Assembly (NCBI RefSeq): GCF_902459465.1
Contig: NC_047071.1
Span: forward strand, 14,652,385 to 14,716,384
Reading direction: 5' to 3'
Length of the DNA: 64,000 nt
Source of the DNA: Asterias rubens
Lineage: Eukaryota; Echinodermata; Asteroidea; Forcipulatida; Asteriidae
This document shows, piece after piece, positions 22,691-39,600 of this stretch; position 1 is the first letter of the stretch, and each line of letters begins with the position of its first letter. The notes under the pieces are model-generated. The model saw only the letters and a list, made by a program, of their open reading frames with translations, was not told the DNA's origin and searched no databases. Position numbers and translations under genes: made by a program.

Positions 22691-22914
22691 AGACCTCTTT
22701 TTGTAAAAACCAGGACGATCAACTGGTATTTTTTTTTGTTTACTTCGGTATACGAAGTAACCAATTTGGTTACGGTACGAAGTGTCCAGGGTTATACGAA
22801 GTGGCAAAAGTACGAAGTGACCGACATCCGCAAAATCGCGAGGCCCGAACGACGATGTGAAAATATCCAGACGATATAGTCATCCGCTGTTATAGTTTTA
22901 CCCGGCGACGCTGT

Positions 22915-23130
22915 ATATGATTCGAACTGCCTCTAGCTACCGGGCAATCTCGGTAGTCTATAGTTGGCAAGACACTTATTGCAAAGGTCGCGGGTAGTGA
23001 ATCCAATCCGAGGGTAATATGCCTGGGGTTTTTCTCTCCGAACTCTGGAAAAGTACTGAGTATACAGTGCTAACACACGTCGGTGTTTATGGGTAAGACC
23101 AAAATGAATAATTATTCTTTATCCCGACGC
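22915..23130 (+). mobile_element. tRNA-derived SINE, family B
   Basis: The tRNA-like head caatctcggtagtctatagt and a decayed B box are followed by aaagtactgagtatacagtg and taacacacgtcggtg, matching the copy at 63278-63480. A tRNA-like fragment of another SINE (ggtttcgaacccatgccctt) follows at 23335-23400. Confidence 0.6.
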
Positions 23131-23639
23131 ATGAAAATTTGTTCTGTCAGCCGAAGTCCCAGATGGAAGGGAGGTCACAGCTTTAGCTTTCATGTACCTG
23201 TGGCAAGGTATCGGTTTAGTGTCGGGTTCTTATCAGTGTGGTGAGTATACCTAATTTGAATTAAACAATGTACCGAAACGTGTGTTGAAATACCTACCGA
23301 CTCCTGTGAAGACAACACAGCCATGTTACTCCAGTGGGTTTCGAACCCATGCCCTTGCCATTCTAGAGCAGAAAAATTACCACTAGACCACCGAGTTTGC
23401 TAGGTCGCTTTAGTCTAGAGGAAGTTCGAATCCTACATTTTTGGGCACCACCGCAAACAAATTAATTTTAGACCCATGTTAAATTTGCGTCCGGGAGAAA
23501 AGTAAATGAAAGGTTTTACCCACCACTGTATAATCATCTGTGCGCCTATCTTATGTCATGTGAAACAAAATCCAAATGCAATTTTGTTGTTCCTGGTTCG
23601 GATTCAAACCAGCCACCATTGCCATTCTATGTGTAAAAC

Positions 23640-24590
23640 AAGCAGTTGGTTATAAGGAGTTCTTTTCAAAATGGCTGCTCGAGCGAGTGACGTCATTGCA
23701 ATTGTGAGCCACTCCATGCTTGTATTTGATTCACTTATGTTACATTTGCATGGGATCTTTAGAACGTGCCATTTAGTTGCCAAAATTATGAACGTGTGTG
23801 TGTGTGTTTTTCCCAACCTCATACCCGGAATATCGAGCAGTTGGTTATAAGGAATTGTTTAAAAGGCACAAAGATGTTTTTAGCATATCCAAAATGGCTG
23901 CTTGAGCGATTAATAAACGTCATTTTATTTCAATAACCAATGTTTGCACATTTTGATCCACGTTTGTTATACCCCCGTCACACCGACCTCGTTCTCTACT
24001 TCTGAAGAAGAAAAAAATCAGTCTTGTTGCAAGACGAATGTGCGCGGCGAGCTAGGAGCGAGCGGGGGATCGCGATAGTTGAGTGGTAGTTTGAATAACA
24101 ACGTCTTACACCAAGACTACATTTTTTCAGAACGTAGCGAGATAGAGTTCGGTGTGAGGGGGTTATTACTTCTGCATGGGGTCTTGGAACGTGCCATTTT
24201 AGTTTCAAAAATTATGATCGTGGTGATACCGTTTATGATTGTGTTGTCTCGTCTGCTTTACCTATACGTTAGTCAAATTACGCGATCTAAAATTATTTCC
24301 CCCATATTCTCCCCAAACGCATTTCATAATGGCCAAATTTTTGCTTCGTGTATTTTAATTGTTTCTTCCTTTCGTGCCGAGTATGTACAATGTCTAGATC
24401 TCATACATGTAACTAGTCGTCACACTCATTCTATGCACACCTCTTTTTCTGAACGGTTTGTGTATTTGACATCCAGTATACCGTGAGGTATATATAGGGC
24501 AGTTAGACTTTAGGTCTTTCTTAAAAAACAAATTATGATCGTGTGATACCTGTTATGATTGTGTTGTCTCATCCGCTTTACCTATATACA
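23640..24590. repeat. Diverged segmental duplications
   Basis: agcagttggttataaggag plus aaaatggctgct recur at 23641 and 23838. ggaacgtgccattta with aaaattatga recur at 23761 and 24186. A block reading attatgatcgtg...gattgtgttgtctcgtctgc at about 24210-24262 recurs at 24531-24575 just before the SLC16-like exon. The region seems built from successive local duplications; no gene was recognised in it apart from that exon. Confidence 0.5.
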
Positions 24591-24591
24591 G

Positions 24592-24695
24592 GTTGGATTG
24601 GCGATATGACTGGCAATTACATCACGGTGTTCGATACCATCGGAGGTCTATCTATCCTCGCACTCGCAGGAGCTTTAGCAGTGTCATTAAAATAA
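24592..24695 (+). pseudogene. Orphan terminal exon, SLC16 monocarboxylate-transporter-like
   Basis: After a good splice acceptor (cgctttacctatatacag) the plus strand reads GWIGDMTGNYITVFDTIGG, then a hydrophobic helix LSILALAGALAVSLK and a stop. The G-W-I-x-D-x-T-G-x-Y pattern followed by a last membrane helix is typical of the transmembrane 10-12 region of SLC16/MCT-family major facilitator transporters. No upstream transporter exons were seen on this strand in the window, so it is either a detached exon or the last exon of a gene with a very long intron. Family assignment is from memory of the motif and should be treated as tentative. Confidence 0.45.
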
Positions 24696-24779
24696 TACCG
24701 GCTCAGCATTAGGCCCAGTTGGAATGAATGGCTTCGGCAGTGGCTAAGGCCTGAACACAGTAGCTGTAGCCAAAGTCGC

Positions 24780-25020
24780 TTGACTCAGACACAATGTATC
24801 GATATTTGAATTAAAAAATACTTCATGCCCCTGCGGCCTTTTATAGGCACCTGAAAGCACTCAATTTTGTGCAACAAGTGTATTTTTTCCTTCTTCATTA
24901 TTCTCTTGCAACTTCGATGACCAATTGAGTCAAAATTTTCACAGAATTTCTTATTGTATGCATATGTTTGGATACACCAAGTGAGAGTACTGGTCTTTGA
25001 CAAATTAGCCTTTTTGAGCT
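24780..25020. mobile_element. MITE family A relative, partial
   Basis: gaccaattgagtcaaaattt, acaccaagtgagagtactgg and tctttgacaaatta match the family A right half. The left half is replaced by a different internal segment and the termini are missing. Confidence 0.5.
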
Positions 25021-25274
25021 ATGGTGGACACAATAGGAGGGCAGCAGTGCATTGGGTTGGGTTTACACAAACCAAATAGTGTCATAGTTTTGTGTCCACC
25101 ATATCTCAAAATGGCATATTACAAAACGTGTCCCTTAGAACCTTAACAAGCCAACGAGGTGGTGGGCTACTCGGCCTACTCTTTTGCAGGTAATACAAAA
25201 TGTACAAAACGGTATCGTGGAGAAGTTTTCAAACAACTGGCAAAAATTGCAAATTCGTGGAAAATTATTTCTTT

Positions 25275-25690
25275 CTCGAAAACTACGTCACACCAGCAGG
25301 GTCGTGGCCGTGCGTGCGACGTGGCCGTGCAATAGGCTTGGGCCTTTATCGCACGGCCATGACCCTGCAAGGTTTTAAACGGCAGTTTAAGAATGAGTCA
25401 CAACTCTTTTATTCCCATTCATAAATGCCTTCATGGTTAAAAGACGTAATAAAGTATGAAACACCTTGTACAACTTATCCGTTTTCCGACGTCCTTGATG
25501 AGCTCTGTACGTGTGTTGCATTTTTATGACCGAAACAGTTTTCAGATATGCATTCGTACGCGTAGTATACATCTAAACGTATCCGAAAACAACCAGTTAT
25601 AAACAGCTCCAGCTGGTCATTATCAACCGTTTAAACACCCAAAAGGTGACGTGCTCTCCACCAATAGGAATAGTGAATAGTGTCTGAGGT
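25275..25690 (-). mobile_element. Element nested in a family A MITE fragment
   Basis: A family A remnant (aattcgtggaaaattatttc to gaaaactacgtcac) is cut at about 25275. What follows (gcagggtcgtggccgtgcg ... attcccattcataaatgcc ... ccaccaataggaatagtg ... gaggtatttatgaat) is the reverse of 53405-53818, which itself sits inside another family A copy. This is a separate element of about 410 bp. Confidence 0.6.
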
Positions 25691-25899
25691 ATTTATGAAT
25701 GTGTAGTAAATCAACAGTTCATGTATAGCTTGCTAACATTTAATCATTACAAAAAATCAAACTCGCTGTGTATCAAAAAGCAAACAAGCTCAACGGTTTG
25801 TATTAAAGACTGATGGGAAAATAGACACTTCTGTCTAGAGCGGACTTATATGCACTCTTATAACAGTAATTTGGCAAACAGTTGCGGGTATAAACATGT

Positions 25900-26010
25900 G
25901 TAAATCTCTTTTGAGAGAGTGTTGGCTCTGAAAAGAGCCAGTTTGGTCTCGACATTTCGAACAGTATACTCTGCTCGTCTTCAGGAGAATGAATGGGATA
26001 AATTGATGTG
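25900..26010 (-). repeat. Repeat carrying a canonical histone 3' stem-loop
   Basis: On the minus strand: CCTGAAGACGAGCAGAGTAT, then ACTGTTCGAAATGTCGAGAC, then CAAACT and the hairpin GGCTCTTTTCAGAGCC (25924-25939), then AACACTCTCTCAAAAGAGAT. The hairpin has a 6-bp stem and TTTC loop, identical to the metazoan replication-dependent histone mRNA 3' stem-loop, with a purine-rich AAAAGAGA about 15 bases downstream as in the histone downstream element. No histone coding sequence is adjacent. Diverged copies are at 6123-6260 and 42600-42700, so it belongs to a dispersed repeat. Confidence 0.65.
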
Positions 26011-26754
26011 CAATCTGAATACAACAACGGCATAAAGGATAGTTTTGATTTCTTGTGGTGAAGACTACAGATTAATGCACGTCTTTCTGTCGACCATTCC
26101 ACACCATCAAAATGCGGTTTTTAGTGCACTAGTTTGTAGTCTTTGCCCAATATGTCATTATCTCATACTCGTAACATAATGTAACGACAGAGGGCGCATT
26201 TTTCTTCTTGAATTCATTTCAGTTCCTGGAAATCAAACCAAGAATAGACTTTCTCAAAGCTAGCGAGCGATACGGCACGAAGGTCTTGGAACCAAGACTA
26301 GCTAGTTTGTGGCTATCGACTCTCTGTAACAAATATGATAACTTTATGAAATACTCGATACTACTGTTAGAAAGTTAGTTTTTGGGTACAAGAGACAGGC
26401 AGGCAAAATTGTCCACTAAAAGGCCGAAAATTATTTTTAAAAATTAAGTTTTATATTAAATATCTATTTATTTTACCTGCAAATTGTGTTCCCCGCATTT
26501 AAACAATTTCTGGAATCTTTATAATGTCCATCAGTAATAAATTAAAGTATATAATAAATTCAATTAAATAACACTATCAATGTACAGGTAAAATTTTAAA
26601 TAAATGATTTGGGGAATATTAACAATCAAAAATTAAAATAAAAATAATTCTATAAATAATTTACAAGATGTCTCATGAGAATTAATATGTTCCTTTTGCA
26701 CATTTTTGTCAGTGAAAGACTTTGCCTCACATGGTATTTATAAATATGTTGTGT

Positions 26755-26925
26755 TCATAGACCTTTTCGAAATTCCCATTTGGTTAGAGCCAACTGTTAC
26801 ATGAGGTGCATGCTGGTCTAGCCAGCGATCAAACTTGATCACTTTCTAAACCAGCATGCACCTCATTCAATGTCTAATGTGCGCGTACTGAATATTTGCA
26901 ATAAGGTCTATGAAAGTGTTTTAGC
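26755..26925. mobile_element. Fold-back element, catgctggtc arms
   Basis: The outer ends (catagaccttttcgaaattc and aataaggtctatg) and an inner palindrome (gaggtgcatgctggtctag with ctaaaccagcatgcacctca) show an inverted-repeat element. A related copy lies at 35280-35400. Confidence 0.65.
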
Positions 26926-27327
26926 GCCCTCATTAGAGAACTTGTTAAACAGAACTCCATGTTTAAAGGATGGAAGTTTTACATTTTCACAGCAAAATCC
27001 TAAGGAGGTTAGGCTGCCATATAGCCCTTATATTATGATGTCATATCAGTGGGGCGCCCTCACCTAGATGTAAAAAGCAGCTGAACGTTGGCCAAACCAG
27101 TGTGGCACACGTACCAGTCTGTGCGTTTCGATTGTTTCGTCATCATTTTACCTCTAAGATGGCGGCTGCGTGCGCATCAATGCATAAGGTATATTGTGCC
27201 AGTTTTCAGAAACATAAACCGATCCAAATCTTGAAGAAAAAAAAATTAAAATGAAAAACAAACTTGTCAAAAGTCTTAAAAATAAAAAAAGCCCACGTGT
27301 GACTCATCGACTTCATCACCATGATGC

Positions 27328-32286
<4,959 letters not shown>

Positions 32287-32314
32287 GTTGAACTTAGTTT
32301 AACTCTCCATGCAT
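32287..32314 (-). promoter_or_regulatory. NUDT12 5' leader with short upstream ORFs
   Basis: A likely splice acceptor (ttttttattcag) precedes ATGCATGGAG. If the 5' UTR exon begins there, two tiny uORFs, MHGELN-stop and MES-stop, precede the main ATG; the first ends 7 bases before it. This would be a translational control or a leaky-scanning arrangement; whether the leader is used is inference. Confidence 0.35.
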
Positions 32315-32501
32315 CTGAATAAAAAACAAGGTATTAAAGTAGCATTCACATATTTTTATTTTCAAAATAGTCAATTATTATAGGTGTAGTTCTAATCTAA
32401 TAACTGGATCATTAAACGAGTTGGAGATTGTCGATGTATTTAGATTCAGATTGATGTACATTTTTCAATTTACAATCAGAAAGTGTACTGGTTGTGATAA
32501 T

Positions 32502-32865
32502 TTAAAGGGAATATACACATTTGGTAATTACTCAAAACAAATATTAACTTAAAAACTGACTTGGGAACGAGCATTGGAGATCTATTGATGGTATACAAAA
32601 TTAAAAGAAATGGCTCCCTCTGAAGTAGCATAGATTTTGAGAAAGAGGTAATTTCTCATTAAAAAAGGACTTCTAGCCAGGAAGTCTTTTATTCCTATCT
32701 GAAAGCACACACATTCGTCCAACAAGGGTATTTTTCTCTCATTATTTTCTCGCAACTTCGATGACCAATTTAGCTCAAACTTTCACAGGCTTGTTATTTT
32801 TTGCTTGTTGGGATACACCAAGTGAGAAGACTGCTCTTTGACAATTACCAATAGTGTACTTTTAA
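32502..32865. mobile_element. MITE family A variant
   Basis: Ends TTAAAGGGAATATACACATT and accaatagtgtacttttaa, with the family A body diverged at the centre. Its right TTAA is shared with the family B copy that starts at 32862. Confidence 0.7.
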
Positions 32866-33230
32866 AGCCATTATACACTTTTCGGCACATAATTTTTTTT
32901 TTTTAAATCACAGATTTACAAATTACTTACAGGGTTTACAGAAGGTAATGGTGAAAGACTTCTCTTGAAATATTATTCCATGAAATGCTTTACTTTTCGA
33001 GAAAACATTAAAACAATTATCAATTCTCGTTGTCGAGATCTACCGATTTATTTTAAACACATGTCATGACACATCGAAACGTGCGGAAACAAGGGTGGGT
33101 TTTCCCCGATATTTTCTCCCGACTCCGATGACCGATTGAGCCTAAATTTTCACAGGTTTGGTATTTTTTATATCAGTTGTGATACACGAAGTGTGGGCCT
33201 TTGGACAATACTGTTTACCGAAAGTGTCCA
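32862..33230. mobile_element. MITE family B, joined to family A copy
   Basis: Starts TTAAAGCCATTATACACTTT and ends ctgtttaccgaaagtgtcca; the central ttctcgttgtcgagatctac segment corresponds to the other B copies. Head-to-tail with a family A element at a common TTAA. Confidence 0.75.
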
Positions 33231-33599
33231 AAGCATGGGTTACGTTATCGCAACTAAAAGTTTACAAGTCGCTAAAACCTCAGTGTAAAAGTATATGGAC
33301 GGGTCTGTTGAACATACTTGACTCCTAGAACTCTGAGGTTCATTCCGCTATCGTGGAGACGATAGCGGAAGGAACCTCATATACAGTTCTGAAGACTAAG
33401 AAAGAGTTTGTTTATTACACCCTATACAGAACTCAACTGTGCTCGTCCCAATCCTAAGTTAGGAAAAGTTTGGTGAAAAAATGTTCTATACCTCCATAGT
33501 CAAATCAACGGCAGGGCAGGGCTAGCTTAGCCGCAAAAGTTTCTGCAAAGACGTTATAAAATGCACTATTACTAGTTACTACGACTATATAGTAATGTA

Positions 33600-33745
33600 G
33601 TGCCTGCCACCACCTTTTCAATCAATATGTCTATGAAGAAAAATATTTGTTACTAATTATTTTATTAATAATTAATTACTAAAATATGCTAAATAACTTA
33701 AAACGAAAAATGAGTGAAAAGTGGTGGCAGGTCCTTATTCTAGAA
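33600..33745. mobile_element. Fold-back element, gccaccac arms
   Basis: tgcctgccaccaccttttca at the left and agtgaaaagtggtggcaggt at the right form an inverted repeat around an AT-rich centre. Related to the elements at 20285 and 40313. In the interval between NUDT12 and KRTCAP2 (32315-36678) I see otherwise only AT-rich DNA, a C-run near 34325-34345 and repeats. Confidence 0.65.
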
Positions 33746-35279
33746 ACTATAAGTATTTATAAGGCTCCCCTGTGAGCTCACAGTACTCTGTATTGGCAAC
33801 AATAACTGTATGTACAAAAAAACAGCCTTCCTTGCTAGCAAGAAACAGTGTTTCAAACCATGGATGGAGGAAAACACAGTCTGAGCCGACTGAAGCAGTC
33901 AATGATAACCTACTTCTAAAAATATAAGTTATATCCTGGTGTCATGTGTTTTCAGTAGGATAACAGGAAAATTGTTCACAATCAAAAACTAAATATTTTT
34001 TTTTCAAATCATCGATCCAATTTTTTAACAATAACACTTTCACTTCATGGTGTGTTGAAATTTTTAAAGTTTTGGTTTTACGTTGCGAGAGACAGTCCGC
34101 CATTAACAGTGCCTATGCGTGCACGACATTGGAGCAACGTCATATGTTTTCACACCTTTCATTGGTTGGTATTTTATTGAATATTCAGAAGATAGTATGG
34201 CATGCAAAATAAATCAAAAATATTATTCAATTACTACTTAACAAATTTAATTACATTTTTGTCCTAAGGCATTATGGCTACTATATTAGAATCCAGAGAT
34301 ATCATAAGGCATGAAAGTAAAACACCCCACCCCCCCCCCCCCCCTTGATGCACTCACAGTTCATAACAATCCGTTTTCCCCCATTTCAGACCGGTAATAT
34401 TTGGTTTCAGGAGATAAGAAACCAATCTATGATATTTTCTCTTTTAATGTAGACTTATATTTATTACGCTTATCGGAATTTATTACAGTATGCAGTGTAA
34501 ATAAAAAAAAATAATTGTTGTAATTTTCACTTAAAATATTTTAATATTTTCCCCACATTAGCACACCATAGAATCCCAAATAGTAACCACCTCACGTGAT
34601 CCATCTAGTGACTAAAGCAGAATGAAACTCAATCTAGCAGATAGTAATTTTGTTTTGAACTTTCGAGGTTGGATGATGTTTCTGTTTTTACTCATTTGAA
34701 TGTTGGCATAATAATGCACTAGTGATTAGTACCAAAAATCAATCATTTTATAAATGTTTGAGCATAACCAACGACAGGAAACTTTATTCTCAGCATGATT
34801 AAGCCTGATGAAAATACAGACCGTGAGTAAACTGCATAGCTTCTGTCACCGGTGCAGCTTGCACAATTTCGCGGTAAACGGGAATCAAAGTTGGGGACCG
34901 AAAACATATGAGGGTCGATAACGTATGACGCTACGATAGTTTCTAGAAGTTTATGTAACCATGTCACTCACGTAAGAAACTTAATTCGGGTTGATACGGC
35001 GCTGTATATCTTTGGTTGAGACTCAGCAAACAAACTTTCTCAGAAGTATAACAGAGCCATGGAAGATCATGCTCTTTTCTCTAGCTTTTTGCTGGTGGGC
35101 TGTCCAGGGTATGTCCGTACGACAAGGTCACTCAACACGCCACATGTTTTTTATACAACCAGCTGTGCAACTTCTTCACAACAGAGGGCGCAAGACAAGC
35201 GAGCCCTCTCGCGATTTTTTTTCCTCAACCTTTCGGGCAGTGAACGTGGAGTTTAGCCATGCCCGCTCACTAATGTACC

Positions 35280-35400
35280 TAATCGGCCTGGTGAGAATCT
35301 GATCTAGTTTGATCGCTAATTTACAGCTAGACCAGCATTCACCTCATGCAACAGCTAGTGCTTGTGCAATGTGCGTTTGTGCAAAAAGGTCTATTATTAT
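35280..35400. repeat. Copy of the catgctggtc fold-back element
   Basis: gatctagtttgatcgctaat, gctagaccagcattcacctc and gtgcaatgtgcg correspond to the element at 26755-26925, in diverged form. Confidence 0.45.
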
Positions 35401-36371
35401 AATTCAACATTGGTTTGTGGAGCAAAAATCAATGTTTTACTAAAACATGTGACCACCTAAAAACGCAGTGATTTTTATGGAAAACCATCCCTGGACCGTT
35501 TTGAATCAAGAATGTGAAGTTTCCTCACCTATCCAAGACTTTATAAAACAAAATCGATAATTGCCTTGGACAGGTAGCACCCTCCCTCTAACAATCAGAG
35601 TTCAATCCATCTTTAGTAACACCCAGGAACTTTCACCACCACCCACATCCTTTCTGTCCACACCCTAATCCTTTCTGATCACACCCCAACCCTTTCCAAC
35701 CACACCCCCTTTCCCGAGTGGAAGTTACTTTTCTCAGGAGGACTCAGGAGTAATCAATAATGACCCGCAACAACTTATGAATGTCTAATTATAATATATG
35801 AACATAGTGAAAAATAAAACCAATCTTTTTCTTACCATTTTTCAAATTTTATTGGGAGCAAAGTTCAACTTAATGACATTAAAGTGGTGACAAAGGTTTA
35901 GTAACTTAAAGTGTAACTCTCAACAAAAAGGGTTAAGTTTAAAAAGCTAGACTTGTTTCAAATTAAAACAGTAGTAAATTGCAAACTAGTCATCTGAAAA
36001 AAATACGGTTCAATCTTGGTACATGATTAATTTGCTTACGCCAAAGTGACCATTCAACCAATCGGATGCATGGCAGACTACTCGACCCTTCGCCCTTTGA
36101 TTTTCATAAACTGCTGCCAATGATACACAGTTTTCTTTGAGGAATCTTGAGGTTATATCATAAATAGGGTTATGTCTTTTTGGTTATGCATCTCCACATT
36201 TTTGAAACAAATCTGAAGATGAAGGGAGAAAAATGAAATATTTTTAAAACATTTTTCTTTTATCCCGACAACTCATACATCTTAGCAGGAGAAACCACTG
36301 GATTTGATTGGATTAGTGCTTGAGAATAAAGCCAGGTTACTAATTCCTGCGACTGCTAATGCGATACAAAT

Positions 36372-36450
36372 TTTGACATCACAGCCCTATTTTGACATCA
36401 CAGCCCTATTTTGACATCACAGCCCTATTTTGACATCACAGCCCTATTTT
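36372..36450. repeat. 19-bp tandem repeat, four copies
   Basis: tttgacatcacagccctat is repeated four times in perfect tandem, in the 3' flank of KRTCAP2. Confidence 0.95.
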
Positions 36451-36678
36451 CACTATGTTTCGCAGGAGTTGAGCACATTTCAACTGATGCAAATTATTTG
36501 TTGCGAAAACATCGCATTCACATTCGCAGGAAGTATGAACAAGGCTTTAATCCATTCCAACCCTACTTTGAGTTTTTATAAAATTGCATTCTTTGGTTGG
36601 TTTTGATTTTGACTTATAATTGGGACATTTTTTTGAAAATAACAAAGATGATACGAGTGAATGTGTCAGTGGATTTCT

Positions 36679-39600
36679 TTATCTCCTCTTCTTTCCTTGG
36701 CTTTGTTGGGTGGCGACGATAGGTGCATACTTGGTTTGAGCAATCTTGTTGATGTAATACACAGCCACCAGAGAGAATATAAAACTGCAAAAAAAAAAAC
36801 ACATAATGGGTTAGTCTTCAGTCTTTGTATTTAAGCCACTGGACACCTTTGGTAATTGTCAAAGTCGAAAGACCAGTATTCTCGTGCATTCAATTACAAA
36901 CCTGTGAAAACTTGGACTCAATTGGTCATCGAAGTTGCAAAAGAATAATGACAGAAAAAAAACACGCTTGTTGCACGAATTGGTAAACTCTCAGATGCCT
37001 AATCAAAGGCTTTTTCATTTTTTCAAAAAAACCGTTAGCTTAATAACTCAAGCTCTCAGACAATCCTTATGGATGTACACCACACAAAGAGAACATACTT
37101 TCTAGCAAAGCATTCATAATCAAACACACATAATATTTACCCTGTTATGATTTTATTTACATATTTTTATGAGAGATCACCTAACCTAACAAGGCCGAAA
37201 GGTGACTTTCGATTCAAACCAACTGCCACAACATCAGGGGCACATTGTCACCTACTCCTGGGGCTGAAACAGGGTTAACCCAATTCACAGGCAGTAAGGA
37301 TGTAGGCTTGAGTATCACGCACTAAGGGCCTGCCTGGTAGAGCAGAATTAACTACCTTTTCAACTTGTTACGAAGCAATTATGGTTAGGTACCTTGCTCA
37401 AGGGCACAGGGGTCGATTTCACAAAGGACTAGTAGGAGATATACAAATTACATTGATAGTCCTAAGTTAGGACGAGTAACTGGTCCCAACTCGAGATAAG
37501 ACTAGTCCTAACTATTTGTGAAATCCACCCCAGGTTCCATGACCGGGTATTGAACCCACACCCTTCCTGTGTGGAGAGAAGCAATTATGGTCAGTATTAA
37601 GGTGACCAGCCTGGCAGGTATTAGAACCTGAATCTTGACTTCTAATCATGAGTGAATACGTACCATGTTGTGACACAGACACGATGTACGAGTCCAGATG
37701 CAAACATGGCGGCACCGAGGCACAGGGCAACTGTGGAAGGTTATAATATTCAAAACAAAATTCAGAATACTTATCCGAGTTTCCATTATCAAATAGCCAG
37801 AAAGCAATATAATGGCGCCAGAGCAACAAAACAAGGATGTGACATTACTGCTACATTCCTATTAAAGGATTTGGGTACTTTTTGTAACTCAAAACGCAAT
37901 GTCCAGAGATTTACATTAGACTTACCATGTTTGAGGATAATATTAGTAGAAATATACCTTAAGATATTAGATGCTGAGGTGCTGTAGTTTTTGACACAAA
38001 TGAGGAAAACAATTTCATGAAAATACGTTTTAACATGCTGAAATAATTTTCGTCTCATCAGTAAGACAAAAATGTTTTTCATTACATTCTTTTACTCATT
38101 TCTTCCACAGCACCTCAGCAAGTAATATTTTCAGGGAAGTTGTCTACCATCATTATCTTCAAACTGTGTAAGTTTAGTGTAAATCTATGGACATTGTGTT
38201 TGTTTCCTACAAAAAGTACATAGACCCTCTAATAGAATCACTCCACAAACATATTTTCCACTCTCAGGCTGATGCAGAATTTAACTTTCCTGTAAGGGCT
38301 TATGAATGGCAGTAAACCAACCAAACATGTACTCTTGATTTTCTTGAAACAAACTCTTGAATGGTATTGCTTTACGCCATTTCTCCAGGAATTTTTTGTT
38401 AGGTCCTTCTTCAAGGCTCACATCAACGTAAAAGCATATTTTTTAAAGGAACACGTTGCCTTGGATCGGTCCAGTTGGTCTTTGAAAAGTGTTTGAAAGC
38501 ATTTATTATGAAATGTATATAGTTGAAAAGATGTTTCTGAAAAGAAAAAGAATATAAAGATCCACACAAACATGCTTCGAAATTGCACAGTTTCCTTTAG
38601 CGTAGCGAAGACACACCATCAGCCATTTTGTGGAGTCAAAATATTGAGTCAAAGAACCTGATATTTAAGTCTTGATTCAACTATTACCTTCAGGGAAGAT
38701 TTTCAACTGGAAACCTTTTCCAAACATCAATGATTCAAAGTTTCCAACAGCCTGTTGCAAATAGTTAAGGAATAATAATATGAAAGTATGACAATAAAAA
38801 AATTTAAAAAAAGTAATCTTTCCATATCTGTCTTTTGATTGGTCCAAGGTGATATTTGTCAGCTGCACCCACATCACCTCGGACCAATCAAAACACAGAT
38901 ATGGAAAGCTATACATCACTGCACGTTTTGTTTATCCAATGACATCATTGTATCCAATGTGGCGTGTCATGGCCAAGCTGTTAAGAGCACCGGATTCAAG
39001 CTCTGGTGTTTGATCAGCAGAGTGTGGGTTCAAATCCCGGTCGTGAAATTTACTACGTAAAATTGGGGAGATAATGTTTATTGTTCTACCGGCCAGGCTT
39101 CGGACTGATGATAACCAAGCCTACATCCATATGGACTGTAAAAGGGGTAACCCTGTTTCAGCCCTAGGAGTAGGTTGCAACGGTAAAAGGGGTAACCCTG
39201 TTTCAGCCCTAGGAGTAGGTTGCAACGGTCTCTGGAAAAAATAATTGTAGCCCACACCTTGAAGTGGCTTTCAGGCCTTGTGTGTCTGGCGACATGCATA
39301 CAAAAGAAATATAAAAAATTCAAAAAAATGAAACCACAAAAGCAAATACAGGGACCGGACCAGTCTTATATCCGCTATATGTAGCTGATGTAGAATTTTA
39401 AAAGGATACGGTAAGCATGAGACAGAACAACACTGAGCCCATGAAACCTCCGAGGATTGTCATCCACTCCGAAGCTCCCAGCTGATTCTTAAACATCTGC
39501 ATCCCGGCAAAGATGGAGATGGTCAGCAGAGTGGACAGCAGGAAAGAGATACTCGTTGACACAGCTGTTGAGTTAAGTAGATCAAAATGTTGAGTTAAAG

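Noticed and set aside
24079-24486. 135-codon plus-strand open frame with a hydrophobic start
   Set aside because: Lies in locally duplicated non-coding sequence upstream of the SLC16-like exon, without any recognised domain.
34991-35302. Plus-strand 103-codon frame with a hydrophobic segment MLFSLAFCWWAVQG
   Set aside because: No domain, low complexity around it, and part overlaps a dispersed repeat; not supported as a gene.
36372-36450. Four regular short repeats resembling a CRISPR-type array
   Set aside because: Units are contiguous with no spacers and the genome is eukaryotic; it is a simple tandem repeat.
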